A DNA stretch of 34,116 nt from Clostridiaceae bacterium (GTDB taxonomy: Bacteria; Bacillota; Clostridia; Oscillospirales; Acutalibacteraceae). Positions 23,012-31,187 of the stretch are shown one piece after another. Each line of letters starts with the position of its first letter. Position 1 is the first letter of the stretch. The notes under the pieces were generated by a model that was given only the letters and a program-made list of their open reading frames with translations, did not search any database and was not told the DNA's origin. Where the stretch lies: contig JAEDGK010000006.1 of assembly GCA_016297555.1 (NCBI GenBank), forward strand, positions 1-34,116, in the 5' to 3' direction. The translations under genes were made by a program, and so were the position numbers.

Positions 23012-24415
23012 TCATTCTTCTTCCTTGTGCATAAGCTCGTTATCGATTGCCGCGGCGGCATTTTTGCCCGCGCCCATGGCAAGGATAACGGTAGCCGCAC
23101 CCGTTACGGCGTCGCCGCCCGCATAAACCTTATCCTTTGAGGTGTGACCCGTTTCATCATAGGTTACGATGCCGCCCCACGACTTTGTTTCAAGACCGGG
23201 GGTGGTTGATTTGATGAGCGGATTGGGCGATGTGCCCAGAGCCATAATAACGCAGTCAACCTCAAACTCAAATTCGCTGCCCTCAACCGCAACGGGTCTG
23301 CGGCGACCGGAGGCGTCAGGCTCGCCCAGAGCCATTGTAACGCACTTAATTCCCCTAACATTTCCGCTTTCATCGCCGAGAATTTCAACGGGATTTGTAA
23401 GAGTTCTGAAATTGATGCCTTCTTCAATGGCGTGGTGAACCTCCTCGCGGCGGGCGGGAAGCTCCTCCATGCTGCGTCTGTAAATAATATCAACCTGAGC
23501 GCCAAGTCTCTTTGCACAGCGCGCGGCGTCCATTGCAACATTGCCGCCGCCGATAACCGCTGCCCTGAGCGTATGCTCAACGGGGGTTTCGCCGTCTTTT
23601 TTATAGGCTTTCATAAGGTTCATTCTTGTGAGGAACTCGTTTGCGGAATAAACACCCTTGAGGTTTTCGCCGTGAATTCCCATAAACTTCGGCAGACCTG
23701 CGCCTGAGCCGATGAAAACAGCTTCAAAGCCGAAATCCTCCAAAAGCTCATCAACAGAAAGCGTTTTGCCGATAACCATATTGGTTTCAACATCAACGCC
23801 GATATCTTTAAGACCGTCAATCTCTTTCTGAACGATTTTCTTGGGAAGTCTGAATTCGGGAATTCCGTAAACCAAAACTCCGCCTGCCGTATGCAGAGCC
23901 TCAAAAACCGTTACCTCATAGCCCTTTTTGGCAAGGTCGCCCGCGCACGCAAGCCCTGCGGGGCCTGAGCCGACAACCGCAACCTTATGACCGTTTGATT
24001 CGGGTCTTTCGGGCTTTTCGGTTGAATTGTTGTTATGATAATCCGCAACAAATCTTTCAAGACGACCAATGGCAACAGGCTCGCCTTTAATGCCTCTTAC
24101 GCACTTGCCCTCGCACTGATTTTCCTGCGGACAAACTCTGCCGCAAACAGCGGGAAGGCTCGAGGACTTGGCAATGATTTTATAAGCTTCTTCAAACTCG
24201 CCCTTTGCAACCTCGGCAATAAAATCGGGAATATAAACCCTTACGGGGCAGCCGCCGACGCAAGGCTTATTTTTGCAGTTAAGGCAGCGCTTTGCCTCCT
24301 CAACCGCCTGCTCGGGAGTATAGCCGAGCGAAACCTCTTTAAAATTACGGTTTCTTACATTAGGCTCCTGCTCGGGCATGGGCGTTTTGCTTTTTGACAT
24401 ATTAGGCATAATCAT
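23012..24415 (-). CDS. nfnB: NADH-dependent ferredoxin:NADP+ oxidoreductase subunit NfnB (GltD-like)
   Basis: Large subunit of the electron-bifurcating transhydrogenase NfnAB, which couples NADPH oxidation to NADH and reduced ferredoxin formation (or the reverse); 467 aa. The N-terminus holds two Cys clusters for [4Fe-4S] centres: CLNCKNKPCVGGCP and CGRVCPQENQCEGKC. An FAD-binding GSGPAGLACAGDLAKKG follows, then an NAD(P)-binding GGGNVAMDAARCAKRLG, and a terminal YAGGDAVTGAATVILAMGAGK. Databases often label it NADPH-dependent glutamate synthase GltA. The adjacent nfnA, with a 4-bp ATGA overlap, supports the Nfn reading. The ATG at 24415 has GGAGG 4 bases away; the ATG two codons on is the alternative start. 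Confidence 0.92.
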   Translation of the reverse strand: MIMPNMSKSKTPMPEQEPNVRNRNFKEVSLGYTPEQAVEEAKRCLNCKNKPCVGGCPVRVYIPDFIAEVAKGEFEEAYKIIAKSSSLPAVCGRVCPQENQCEGKCVRGIKGEPVAIGRLERFVADYHNNNSTEKPERPESNGHKVAVVGSGPAGLACAGDLAKKGYEVTVFEALHTAGGVLVYGIPEFRLPKKIVQKEIDGLKDIGVDVETNMVIGKTLSVDELLEDFGFEAVFIGSGAGLPKFMGIHGENLKGVYSANEFLTRMNLMKAYKKDGETPVEHTLRAAVIGGGNVAMDAARCAKRLGAQVDIIYRRSMEELPARREEVHHAIEEGINFRTLTNPVEILGDESGNVRGIKCVTMALGEPDASGRRRPVAVEGSEFEFEVDCVIMALGTSPNPLIKSTTPGLETKSWGGIVTYDETGHTSKDKVYAGGDAVTGAATVILAMGAGKNAAAAIDNELMHKEEE

Positions 24416-25254
24416 TCAACCTCCTTATCAAAAAGTCTGCACGCCTTTTCGCGAGCGTGGGACTCAAAATCTCTGTACATGGTGTTTCTTTCCATAGCCT
24501 CGTCAAAATCAACGAGATGACCGTCAAATTCGGGGCCGTCAACGCAGGCAAATTTTGTTTCGCCTCCGACGGTCAGTCGGCAGCCGCCGCACATTCCCGT
24601 GCCGTCAATCATAATGGGGTTCATTGAAACAACCGTTTTAACGGAATACTCCTTTGTGAGCTGACTGACGAATTTCATCATAACGAGCGGGCCGATTGCG
24701 ATAACTTCGTCATATTTATCACCCGAATCAAGCAGCCTTTTGAGAGCCGTTGTTACAAGACCCTTTTCACCTGCCGAGCCGTCATCCGTCATAAGGATAT
24801 ATTCGGAGCTGTTTGCCTTAAATTCATCGGAAAGAATAACAAGGTCCTTAGAGCGGAAGCCCGCAACAACATGAACCTCACAGCCCTTGGCGTGAAGCTT
24901 TTTAGCTACGGGATAAGCAATGGCGCAGCCGACGCCGCCCGCAACAACCGCAACTCTTTTAAGTCCGTCGGTTTCGGTTGCTCTGCCGAGGGGACCTACA
25001 AAATCATGAAGCCTGTCACCCTGATTGAGGTGGTCAAGCTTTTCCGTGGTTGCTCCGACAACCTGGAAAATAATTGTAACCGTACCCCTCTCCCTGTCAA
25101 AGTCCGCTACAGTGAGAGGGATTCTTTCTCCGTCTTCATCAACCCTGAGAATGATAAACTGACCCGGCTGTGCTTTTTTGGCAACAAGCGGAGCTCTGAT
25201 TTCCATCAGACAAACCGTGGGGTTGAGCATCTTCTTTGTCATTATTTCAAACAT
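24412..25254 (-). CDS. nfnA: NADH-dependent ferredoxin:NADP+ oxidoreductase subunit NfnA
   Basis: Small subunit of NfnAB, a ferredoxin-NADP reductase-like flavoprotein of 280 aa. FAD-binding RIPLTVADF (Arg-x-x-Ser/Thr type) is near residue 55. The NAD-binding VAVVAGGVGCAIAYPVAKKLH is near residue 105. The C-terminal cluster GTGMCGGCRLTV, with a further FACVDGPEFDGH, gives three visible Cys for a [2Fe-2S] centre; in characterised NfnA the fourth ligand is an Asp. The start is the ATG at 25254, 7 bases after GGAGG. Frame continuing upstream would read through a terminator hairpin. It is coupled to nfnB by ATGA. Confidence 0.93.
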   Translation of the reverse strand: MFEIMTKKMLNPTVCLMEIRAPLVAKKAQPGQFIILRVDEDGERIPLTVADFDRERGTVTIIFQVVGATTEKLDHLNQGDRLHDFVGPLGRATETDGLKRVAVVAGGVGCAIAYPVAKKLHAKGCEVHVVAGFRSKDLVILSDEFKANSSEYILMTDDGSAGEKGLVTTALKRLLDSGDKYDEVIAIGPLVMMKFVSQLTKEYSVKTVVSMNPIMIDGTGMCGGCRLTVGGETKFACVDGPEFDGHLVDFDEAMERNTMYRDFESHAREKACRLFDKEVE

Positions 25255-25266
25255 ACATAATCCTCC

Positions 25267-25304
25267 AAAAAAGGCTACCGTTCTCAAAAAGCCCGGCAGC
25301 CTTT
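25267..25304 (-). terminator. Terminator or attenuator between the alcohol dehydrogenase gene and nfnA
   Basis: Minus-strand RNA: AAAGGCTGCCG (25294-25304) pairs with CGGTAGCCTTT (25270-25280, one G-U) around a 13-nt loop, followed by UUUUUU. The U-run directly abuts the GGAGG ribosome binding site of nfnA, so it may regulate nfnA as well as end the upstream transcript. Confidence 0.85.
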
Positions 25305-25320
25305 GTTATCGGTTAATTTA

Positions 25321-26538
25321 TCAGAAATCAACCTTAGTGTCATAATAGCAGCATTTAAGCAGCTTTTCCATTTCCTCCTGAGAGGGCTGACGGGGGTTGG
25401 AGCCTGTGCAGGCGTCGCCGATAGCGTTCTTTGCAATTTCGGGAAGCTTTGCAAGGAAAACATCCTCGGGAACAAATCCCTGCTCTGTGGGATAGCTGTC
25501 AGCACCGTAGTTCTTGATGCAGTGAGGAATATTGAGCTTATCGTTCATACCTCTGAGGTATTCGATGAGAAGCTGAACCTTTTCCTCAACGCTGCTGCCG
25601 CCGAGGTTCATAACATCGGCAATCTTTGCATAACGCTTTGCGGCGGTTTCATCCTTGGCGTTGAACTCGATAACCTTGGGCAGATACATTGCGTTGGCTG
25701 CGCCGTGGATGATGTGAGCGCCGTAGTCGGCAAATGCCGCGCCGGTCTTATGAGCCATTGAGTGAACTATTCCGAGCAGAGCGTTTGAGAAAGCCATACC
25801 TGCAAGGCACTGGGCATTGTGCATTTTTGCGCGGCTTTCTTCATTGCCGTTATAAGAATCAACAAGATTTTCCTGAATCATTTCGATTGCATGGAGAGCG
25901 AGGGGATCTGTGTAATCGCAGTTAGCGGTTGAAACATAAGCCTCGATTGCGTGAGTCATAGCGTCCATGCCGGTGTGAGCAACGAGCTTTTTGGGCATTG
26001 TTTCGGCAAGCTCGGCGTCAACAATGGCAACATCGGGAGTTATCTCAAAATCAGCAATGGGATATTTGATGCCCTTCTGATAATCGGTGATGATTGAGAA
26101 TGCCGTAACCTCGGTAGCCGTGCCCGATGTTGAGGGGATTGCGCAGAAATGAGCCTTCTTGCGAAGTGCGGGAATTCCGAATACCTTGCACATATCTTCA
26201 AATGTGATTTCGGGATATTCATATTTTATCCACATAGCCTTTGCCGCGTCGATGGGTGAGCCGCCGCCCATTGCGATAATCCAATCGGGCTGATAGTCAA
26301 GCATAACCTGAGCGCCCTTCATAACGGTTTCAACCGAGGGGTCTGGCTCGATTCCTTCAAAGAGCTTAACCTCCATGCCTGCCTCTTTAAGATATTCAAC
26401 AGCCTTATCGAGGAAACCGAATTTTTTCATTGAGCCGCCGCCGACGCAGATGATAGCCCTTTTGCCTGTGAGTGTTTTAAGAGCTTCAAGAGAGCCCTTG
26501 CCGTGATAAAGATCTCTGGGTAATGTGAATCTTGCCAT
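25321..26538 (-). CDS. Iron-containing alcohol dehydrogenase
   Basis: Group III iron-dependent alcohol dehydrogenase, 405 aa, of the type that reduces aldehydes to alcohols (butanol/1,3-propanediol family) with NAD(P)H. The cofactor motif is AMGGGSPIDAAKAM. Iron ligands are Asp and His in HTGMDAMTHAIEAY, His in GIVHSMAHKTGAAF and His in HIIHGAANAM. In a fermenting anaerobe it probably regenerates NAD+. Substrate and NAD/NADP preference are not readable. It has its own promoter (26572-26600) and AGGAGG before the ATG. It lies just upstream of nfnAB, separated by a terminator or attenuator. Confidence 0.93.
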   Translation of the reverse strand: MARFTLPRDLYHGKGSLEALKTLTGKRAIICVGGGSMKKFGFLDKAVEYLKEAGMEVKLFEGIEPDPSVETVMKGAQVMLDYQPDWIIAMGGGSPIDAAKAMWIKYEYPEITFEDMCKVFGIPALRKKAHFCAIPSTSGTATEVTAFSIITDYQKGIKYPIADFEITPDVAIVDAELAETMPKKLVAHTGMDAMTHAIEAYVSTANCDYTDPLALHAIEMIQENLVDSYNGNEESRAKMHNAQCLAGMAFSNALLGIVHSMAHKTGAAFADYGAHIIHGAANAMYLPKVIEFNAKDETAAKRYAKIADVMNLGGSSVEEKVQLLIEYLRGMNDKLNIPHCIKNYGADSYPTEQGFVPEDVFLAKLPEIAKNAIGDACTGSNPRQPSQEEMEKLLKCCYYDTKVDF

Positions 26539-26571
26539 TTTTTCTTCCTCCTGTCTTTTGTTTCTGATGAT

Positions 26572-26600
26572 ATAATAACACTAACGGGAGTAAATGTGAA
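26572..26600 (-). promoter_or_regulatory. Promoter of the alcohol dehydrogenase gene
   Basis: Minus strand: -35 TTCACA (26595-26600), 17-bp spacer, -10 TATTAT (26572-26577). A start near 26565 gives a leader of about 27 nt. Confidence 0.7.
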
Positions 26601-26662
26601 ATGTAAAAAATGAATATCGGTATTACTTTATTGATATATCCATATCAAATGGCGGATTTTGG

Positions 26663-26905
26663 CGGCGAAATTTGTAGGAGTCGGCGTCCTTGATGACCTG
26701 CAAAAACTCGGAATTCGTAATGCGTAATGCGGAATTTCGGATAGGCTTCGCCTATGACCGATGATATTTTATAAAGGTAGGGGCGACCCCGCGTGGTCGC
26801 CCGTTGTTTGTTAAATAAAATTTTGTTTTTTCGGCGGGAGCAAGCCCCCGCCCTACTCTAAACGGAGATATTTTCGCCATTAATTCCGCATTGCGAATTT
26901 CGCCG
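26663..26905. repeat. 243-bp compound inverted-repeat element
   Basis: Outer arms CGGCGAAATT (26663-26672) and AATTTCGCCG (26896-26905) are perfect. Inside, AATTCG-TAATGCG-TAATGCGGAATT (26712-26736) pairs with AATTCCGCATTGCGAATT (26882-26899) except for an extra 7-bp TAATGCG unit on the left. Three hairpins follow in order: ATAGGC-TTC-GCCTAT near 26740, GGGCGACC (26781-26788) with GGTCGCCC (26795-26802), and GGCGGG (26833-26838) with CCCGCC (26847-26852). The last two are flanked by complementary GTAGGGGCG and CGCCCTAC. Such GTAGGGGCG-type hairpins are, in my recollection, dispersed repeats in gut clostridia. No gene or transposase lies in it. It fills most of the 445-bp gap 26539-26983. Confidence 0.7.
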
Positions 26906-26924
26906 AAAAGCAGTTATAAATATG

Positions 26925-26968
26925 CAAAAAAACGGAGCAAACCGTGAATTTCTTCCGATTTGCTCCGT
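26925..26968 (-). terminator. Terminator of the GH109-kinase-GH4 operon
   Basis: Minus-strand RNA: ACGGAGCAAATCG (26956-26968) pairs with CGGTTTGCTCCGT (26932-26944), followed by seven U. It lies 15 bp after the GH4 stop. Confidence 0.92.
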
Positions 26969-26983
26969 GCGTTTTTCAGGCCT

Positions 26984-28279
26984 TTATTTCTGCGCTTCGT
27001 CCTTGAAATACTGCGGCAGAAATTCCTTGTGAGCCTCTTTAAGCTCGTTAAAGCATTTAACGGTCTTTTCCCAATCGCCTACGAGGGGATGAACAAGCAG
27101 ACCCTTGATTGCATAATCGTCATCGCCAGTGATTGCCGCTTTGACTGCATATTTTTCATAAGTCTTAACAACTCTCATAAGACCGACGATGTGGTCATTG
27201 ATATGCTCCGTTACGGGAACGGGCGTTGCGCCGTCGCTGCCGATAACCGCCGCAATTTCAACGATATCGTCATCTGCCATAAAGGGCAGAGTGCCGTTAT
27301 TCTTGATGTTGACAACATGAACATCGCGCTTGTTGTTTGCGATTGAATCAATCAGCGAAACCGCCGCAAGAGAATACTTGTGACCGCCGCGCTTATCAAG
27401 CAGAGCGGGCTTTGTTACGATTTCCTCGTTCTGATAGATTTCAAGAAGCTGCTCCTCTATCTCCATGCAGACCTGCGCTCTCGTCTTTTCGTCCTCACGC
27501 TGATGAGCAAGCTTTGCCTCGCGGCAGTAATAATACTGAAGATATGACGAGGGGATTGCCTGAATGGTTTTAAGGCAGTCAATGGAGAAGCCGTCGTCCT
27601 TTATATTTGCCATAACCTTGGGTGAAAAGCCGCTGTCAATAAGCCCGGGAAGAAGCTCTTTACCGTCTTTTTTGACTGAGGTTATCCAGCTCAGGTGGTT
27701 AAGACCGACATATGTAATTTTGCTGTCCTCTCCCGTTATTTCCTTGATATCGTCAATCATATCAATGGGAACATTGCACAGACCGATGTTCTTGACATTG
27801 GTGTTATTGAGAACAAACTCAGTGATGATGCCCGAGGGATTGGTGAAGTTGATAAGCCATGCGTCGGGGCAGATTGCCTCAATCCTGTCGCAGATATGCT
27901 TGATAACGGGAATGGTTCTCTGCGCCTTGAAGAAGCCGCCGATGCCGGTTGTTTCCTGACCGATGAGGTTATATTTCTTGGGAATGCTCTCGTCAAGATG
28001 GCGGCAGGGAAGCTTGCCGACACGGATTTGAGTAACAACAAAATCCGCTCCCTCAAGCGCCGTATCAAGATCGTCGGTAAAAACAACCTCGCAGTCGCAG
28101 TTTGCATTTTTCAACATTCTTACGCAAAGGTTGCCGACTATTGTTCTCTTTCTCTCATCAATATCCATAAAGGATATTTTTTTGAGTTTGAGGCTTTCCT
28201 TTGCTTTGAGGAAGCCGTCTACCAATTCGGGGCAGTAGGTGCTGCCCGAGCCGATTACGGCAACGCTGATTTCTTTCAT
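26984..28279 (-). CDS. Glycoside hydrolase family 4, 6-phospho-beta-glucosidase-like
   Basis: Cytoplasmic GH4 enzyme, 431 aa. GH4 hydrolyses glycosides by an NAD+- and Mn2+-dependent oxidation-elimination route rather than with paired carboxylates. The N-terminal Rossmann motif is AVIGSGSTYCPELV. NFTNPSGIITEF and GLCNVPIDMIDD contain the conserved Asn and metal-binding Cys, with YVGLNHLSWI following (metal-binding His). The closest type by reading is 6-phospho-beta-glucosidase, but GH4 spans several sugars, so linkage and phosphorylation need are uncertain. It is the last gene of an operon, 27 bp after a sugar kinase that could supply a phosphorylated substrate. Confidence 0.88.
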   Translation of the reverse strand: MKEISVAVIGSGSTYCPELVDGFLKAKESLKLKKISFMDIDERKRTIVGNLCVRMLKNANCDCEVVFTDDLDTALEGADFVVTQIRVGKLPCRHLDESIPKKYNLIGQETTGIGGFFKAQRTIPVIKHICDRIEAICPDAWLINFTNPSGIITEFVLNNTNVKNIGLCNVPIDMIDDIKEITGEDSKITYVGLNHLSWITSVKKDGKELLPGLIDSGFSPKVMANIKDDGFSIDCLKTIQAIPSSYLQYYYCREAKLAHQREDEKTRAQVCMEIEEQLLEIYQNEEIVTKPALLDKRGGHKYSLAAVSLIDSIANNKRDVHVVNIKNNGTLPFMADDDIVEIAAVIGSDGATPVPVTEHINDHIVGLMRVVKTYEKYAVKAAITGDDDYAIKGLLVHPLVGDWEKTVKCFNELKEAHKEFLPQYFKDEAQK

Positions 28280-28306
28280 ATCAATTAACTCCTTTGATTG
28301 AGAATT

Positions 28307-29248
28307 TTATTTGGCATAATCCTGCATTATCCAGTTGATGCAGCCCGTAACGGGCATTGCTTCAAGCTTGATGAATTTCAGCTTTTTGCCGCTGAGCGCC
28401 TCGGCGCGGGAAACAAGCATATCAAGATAAAGCCTGTTATCAACCTTAACATTGATAGAGCCCGAAAGCACAACCTCAATTTCTTCGCTGCCGAAATTAA
28501 GCTGATTTGCAAGCGCCGCAATAAGCTGTGCTCCGCGCTCCGCCATTCTTTCGCAATAAGCCAACGCGGGGGCGTCGCCTTTTTTGACTGCGGCAAAGAA
28601 GAAATCTATCATATCTCTGATATATTCTCCGCCGTTTTCGCCCTCGATTTTTTCAATAAGCTCGAGATAATCCTCTCTGTTCTCAAAACCGTATTTCTCT
28701 TTTATCATTTCTGTAATAAGAGTTTTTTCGAGCCCGAGGAAAAGCTCGTTATAAACAAGCTCAAACGCCTTTATGACAATATTGCTTCCGCCCGAAATAT
28801 CGCCCGTGAAATCGCCGAGACCCGCAAGCTGGAGCATTTTTCCGTCAAGGTCAATTCCGTTGCAGCAAACGCCCGTGCCGCAGTTGTAGCCTATGGCGCT
28901 TTTGCCGGTTGCTCCCGCTTTAACGACTATAAAGCCGTCATTGAAAACCTCGAAATTCTCAAGTCCCTTTTCGCGTAACTTTTCGCACATAATCTCATAC
29001 TGATAGCGGTGATCGATGCCCGCAAGACCCATAAGGGTGAAGCCGATATCGGAAAGCTTTACTCCCGCGTGCTCGCAAAGCTCGTTCAAGCCCTGCATTA
29101 AAATATCGCTCGCGCCGTCAAAAGCCGTATCAAGATTTTCATGATTACTGCCCGGACCGGTTACGGAAGCAAGCATTTTTTTGTTTTCGTCAAAAAGAGC
29201 AAACGCGGTTTTTGTTCCTCCGCCGTCAACGCCTATATAGTATTTCAT
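28307..29248 (-). CDS. BadF/BadG-type ATPase, probable N-acetylhexosamine kinase
   Basis: ASKHA-fold ATPase of the BadF/BadG/BcrA/BcrD family, 313 aa, in the branch that includes N-acetylglucosamine kinase. Phosphate-1 loop YIGVDGGGTKTAFALFDE is at the N-terminus. The second ASKHA block is SAIGYNCGTGVCCNG, followed by GLGDFTGDISGGSNIVIKA. A late adenosine-type motif is VVLSGSINVKV. The start is the ATG at 29248 with AAGGGG 11 bases upstream; the frame also has a TTG three codons earlier. It is flanked closely by GH109-like (22 bp) and GH4 (27 bp) genes, so it probably phosphorylates the sugar released or taken up by this pathway (inference). Confidence 0.83.
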   Translation of the reverse strand: MKYYIGVDGGGTKTAFALFDENKKMLASVTGPGSNHENLDTAFDGASDILMQGLNELCEHAGVKLSDIGFTLMGLAGIDHRYQYEIMCEKLREKGLENFEVFNDGFIVVKAGATGKSAIGYNCGTGVCCNGIDLDGKMLQLAGLGDFTGDISGGSNIVIKAFELVYNELFLGLEKTLITEMIKEKYGFENREDYLELIEKIEGENGGEYIRDMIDFFFAAVKKGDAPALAYCERMAERGAQLIAALANQLNFGSEEIEVVLSGSINVKVDNRLYLDMLVSRAEALSGKKLKFIKLEAMPVTGCINWIMQDYAK

Positions 29249-29270
29249 ATTCCGCAATACCCCTTAATTT

Positions 29271-30530
29271 TTATTCTTCTTCAAAGCAATCCTCACAGAC
29301 TTCGTCAAGGCAGAAAATTCCGCGTCTGTAAGGCTCTCTGTCAATCCACATTCCGTTAGTGAAATCCGGGAAGGGAACGGGAGCGCCGCCTATTGCTATC
29401 GACTGCTCGGAAAGGCAGGTAACTGCCATCCAAACCGCCGTGTCATAAACATCAATGGGCGGCTTTTCGTCAAGCCTTACGCTCTCGGCAAACGCGCTGA
29501 GAACAAGATAGTCCATACCGCCGTGACCGCCGGCATGAATACCGTCTATTTTATATTTTTTCCAAAGCGGATGCTCATATTTTTCAAGATAATCGTCAAA
29601 GCTCTCCCATGTGTGAGTCCAATGGTCTTTGTTCTCATGGGAAATGCCTTCGAGATAAATCGTGTTGCCGTCCTCCATATAAATGCCCTTTGTGCCCTGA
29701 ATACGGTAAGCTCTCGAATAGGGTCTGGGCAGAGAGCAGTCATGAGTGAGCACAACGGTTTCGCCGTCGGCACATTTGAGCACTGTGGTTACGATATCGC
29801 CCTGATTAAAGCTGTAATCCGCAAGGTCATAATCCTCGCCCTTGTTTTTCTTAATCCACTCGTTAAGCCCTCTCGACTTGCTTGCAAACGAGCTGAGAGA
29901 AACATATCTGTTGCCTCTGTTTATGCCGAGAACCTTTGAGATGGGGCCGAGCTGATGTGTGGGATAAAGCTCGCCGTTTCTGTGCTGAAAATTAAACAGC
30001 CTGCCGTGGCGGTTTTCTCTTCCAAGGCTTATTTCATCGCGCAGGTCGTGCTCATAACCGCCCTGCATATGTATTATTTCACCGAAAAGACCCTTTTTAA
30101 CCATGTTATAAAGAGCCATTTCTTTTCTGTCATAGCAGCAGTTCTCAAGCAGCATACAGAATTTGCCTGTTTCCTCGCTTGCACGAACCATCTGCCAACA
30201 TTCCTCAATGCTTGCCGCGCCGCCTACTTCGATTGCAATATGCTTGCCCGCTCTCATGGCGTCGATTGCAATGCGGGAATGGGTTATCCATGTTGTGCAG
30301 CACATAACTGCGTCAAGATCCTCACGCGCAAGAAGCTGTTTATAGTCAAGATAAACATCGGCAGTTTCGCCCGTGGCTTCCTTGACTATCTCTGCGCCGT
30401 GCTCCGCTCTGTCACTGTATTTATCGCAGACTGCGGGAACTCTGACGCCCTCGCAGTTGAGCAGCTCGCGAAGCATTGACGAGCCTCTGCCGCTTATTCC
30501 GACAACGCCGATATTAACGATATTTTTCAT
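29271..30530 (-). CDS. Gfo/Idh/MocA-family protein, GH109-like glycosidase
   Basis: NAD-dependent oxidoreductase-fold protein, 419 aa. The Rossmann motif GVVGISGRGSSML starts near residue 8. The sequence then follows the pattern of GH109 (alpha-N-acetylgalactosaminidase): EVGGAASIEECWQMVRASE, MLLENCCYDRKEMAL, KKGLFGEIIHMQGGYEHDLR, and GELYPTHQLGPISKVLGINRGNRY, whose His matches the GH109 active-site region. GH109 uses bound NAD+ to cleave by oxidation-elimination. The characterised enzyme is exported, but this one has no signal peptide, so it should act in the cytoplasm. A simple sugar dehydrogenase is the alternative. It is the first gene of its operon, with promoter at 30603-30631. Confidence 0.8.
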   Translation of the reverse strand: MKNIVNIGVVGISGRGSSMLRELLNCEGVRVPAVCDKYSDRAEHGAEIVKEATGETADVYLDYKQLLAREDLDAVMCCTTWITHSRIAIDAMRAGKHIAIEVGGAASIEECWQMVRASEETGKFCMLLENCCYDRKEMALYNMVKKGLFGEIIHMQGGYEHDLRDEISLGRENRHGRLFNFQHRNGELYPTHQLGPISKVLGINRGNRYVSLSSFASKSRGLNEWIKKNKGEDYDLADYSFNQGDIVTTVLKCADGETVVLTHDCSLPRPYSRAYRIQGTKGIYMEDGNTIYLEGISHENKDHWTHTWESFDDYLEKYEHPLWKKYKIDGIHAGGHGGMDYLVLSAFAESVRLDEKPPIDVYDTAVWMAVTCLSEQSIAIGGAPVPFPDFTNGMWIDREPYRRGIFCLDEVCEDCFEEE

Positions 30531-30602
30531 TTGTTATTCCCTCACCTTCCGGAAAAACGAAAAATCGGCACATCTGACCGCTTTTCAAATTAAGCACCAT
30601 AT

Positions 30603-30631
30603 ATTATATAAGATAATCTGTGAAAAGGCAA
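30603..30631 (-). promoter_or_regulatory. Promoter of the GH109-kinase-GH4 operon
   Basis: Minus strand: -35 TTGCCT (30626-30631), 17-bp spacer, -10 TATAAT (30603-30608). The -35 box departs from consensus at two positions, as expected for an activated or weaker promoter. Leader about 65 nt; no CRE-like operator was recognised. Confidence 0.72.
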
Positions 30632-30634
30632 TAA

Positions 30635-31168
30635 TTATTTAAAGTATCTTTTAAAATGTTTTTGCCATTTTATCATATAGAGCGTTATCATCTTTGTCAG
30701 CGCAATGTCATAAAGCACAAAGGCAACGGTACCCATTCCGAGCAGCAGAGGAATTGCCATCATTCCGAATTCCTCGGTTTCATCAAGAGTAACTCCCATA
30801 AATCTGATCATCAGGTAATAAGATATGACCATGGTTGAAATGAAAGACAGAAGCTTTATCACCCAGCCCAAAGCGGTCGGAATCTTGGCTTCAATTAATG
30901 ATTTCAAAATAGGATAGTAGCCGAAAAAGGCAAGATACATAACCGCAACTTCTTTTTCGGGCACAAGGAGCATACTCAGTATCGCAACGGCGCTGTAAAC
31001 ACCGAAAGCCCACTTCCTGTCTATTTCAACCACAATAAAAATAATCAGCGCACCCGCAACCGCAGGCAGCGCATAGGTCAAAAACGGAATTATTGCTACC
31101 GATATCATCAAAACAAGCGACAGGGCGGCAACAATGCCGCCCAATGCACATTTAGAGCTCTGTTTCAA
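30635..31168 (-). CDS. Integral membrane protein of unknown function (ECF S-component-like)
   Basis: Membrane protein of 177 aa with about five hydrophobic helices. It opens SSKCALGGIVAALSLVLMI, the GG-x-AALS pattern of S-component-like proteins, and has PFLTYALPAVAGALIIFIVVE and FFGYYPILKSLIEAKI. I have seen this type widely in Clostridia without an assigned function. The start is a TTG at 31168 with AAAGGAG about 10 bases upstream; the nearby ATG is out of frame and meets a stop at once. It lies 19 bp downstream of the J-domain protein gene and probably shares its transcript. No energy-coupling ATPase or T gene is adjacent. Confidence 0.65.
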   Translation of the reverse strand: MKQSSKCALGGIVAALSLVLMISVAIIPFLTYALPAVAGALIIFIVVEIDRKWAFGVYSAVAILSMLLVPEKEVAVMYLAFFGYYPILKSLIEAKIPTALGWVIKLLSFISTMVISYYLMIRFMGVTLDETEEFGMMAIPLLLGMGTVAFVLYDIALTKMITLYMIKWQKHFKRYFK

Positions 31169-31187
31169 ACCGTCATTTCTCCTTTCG

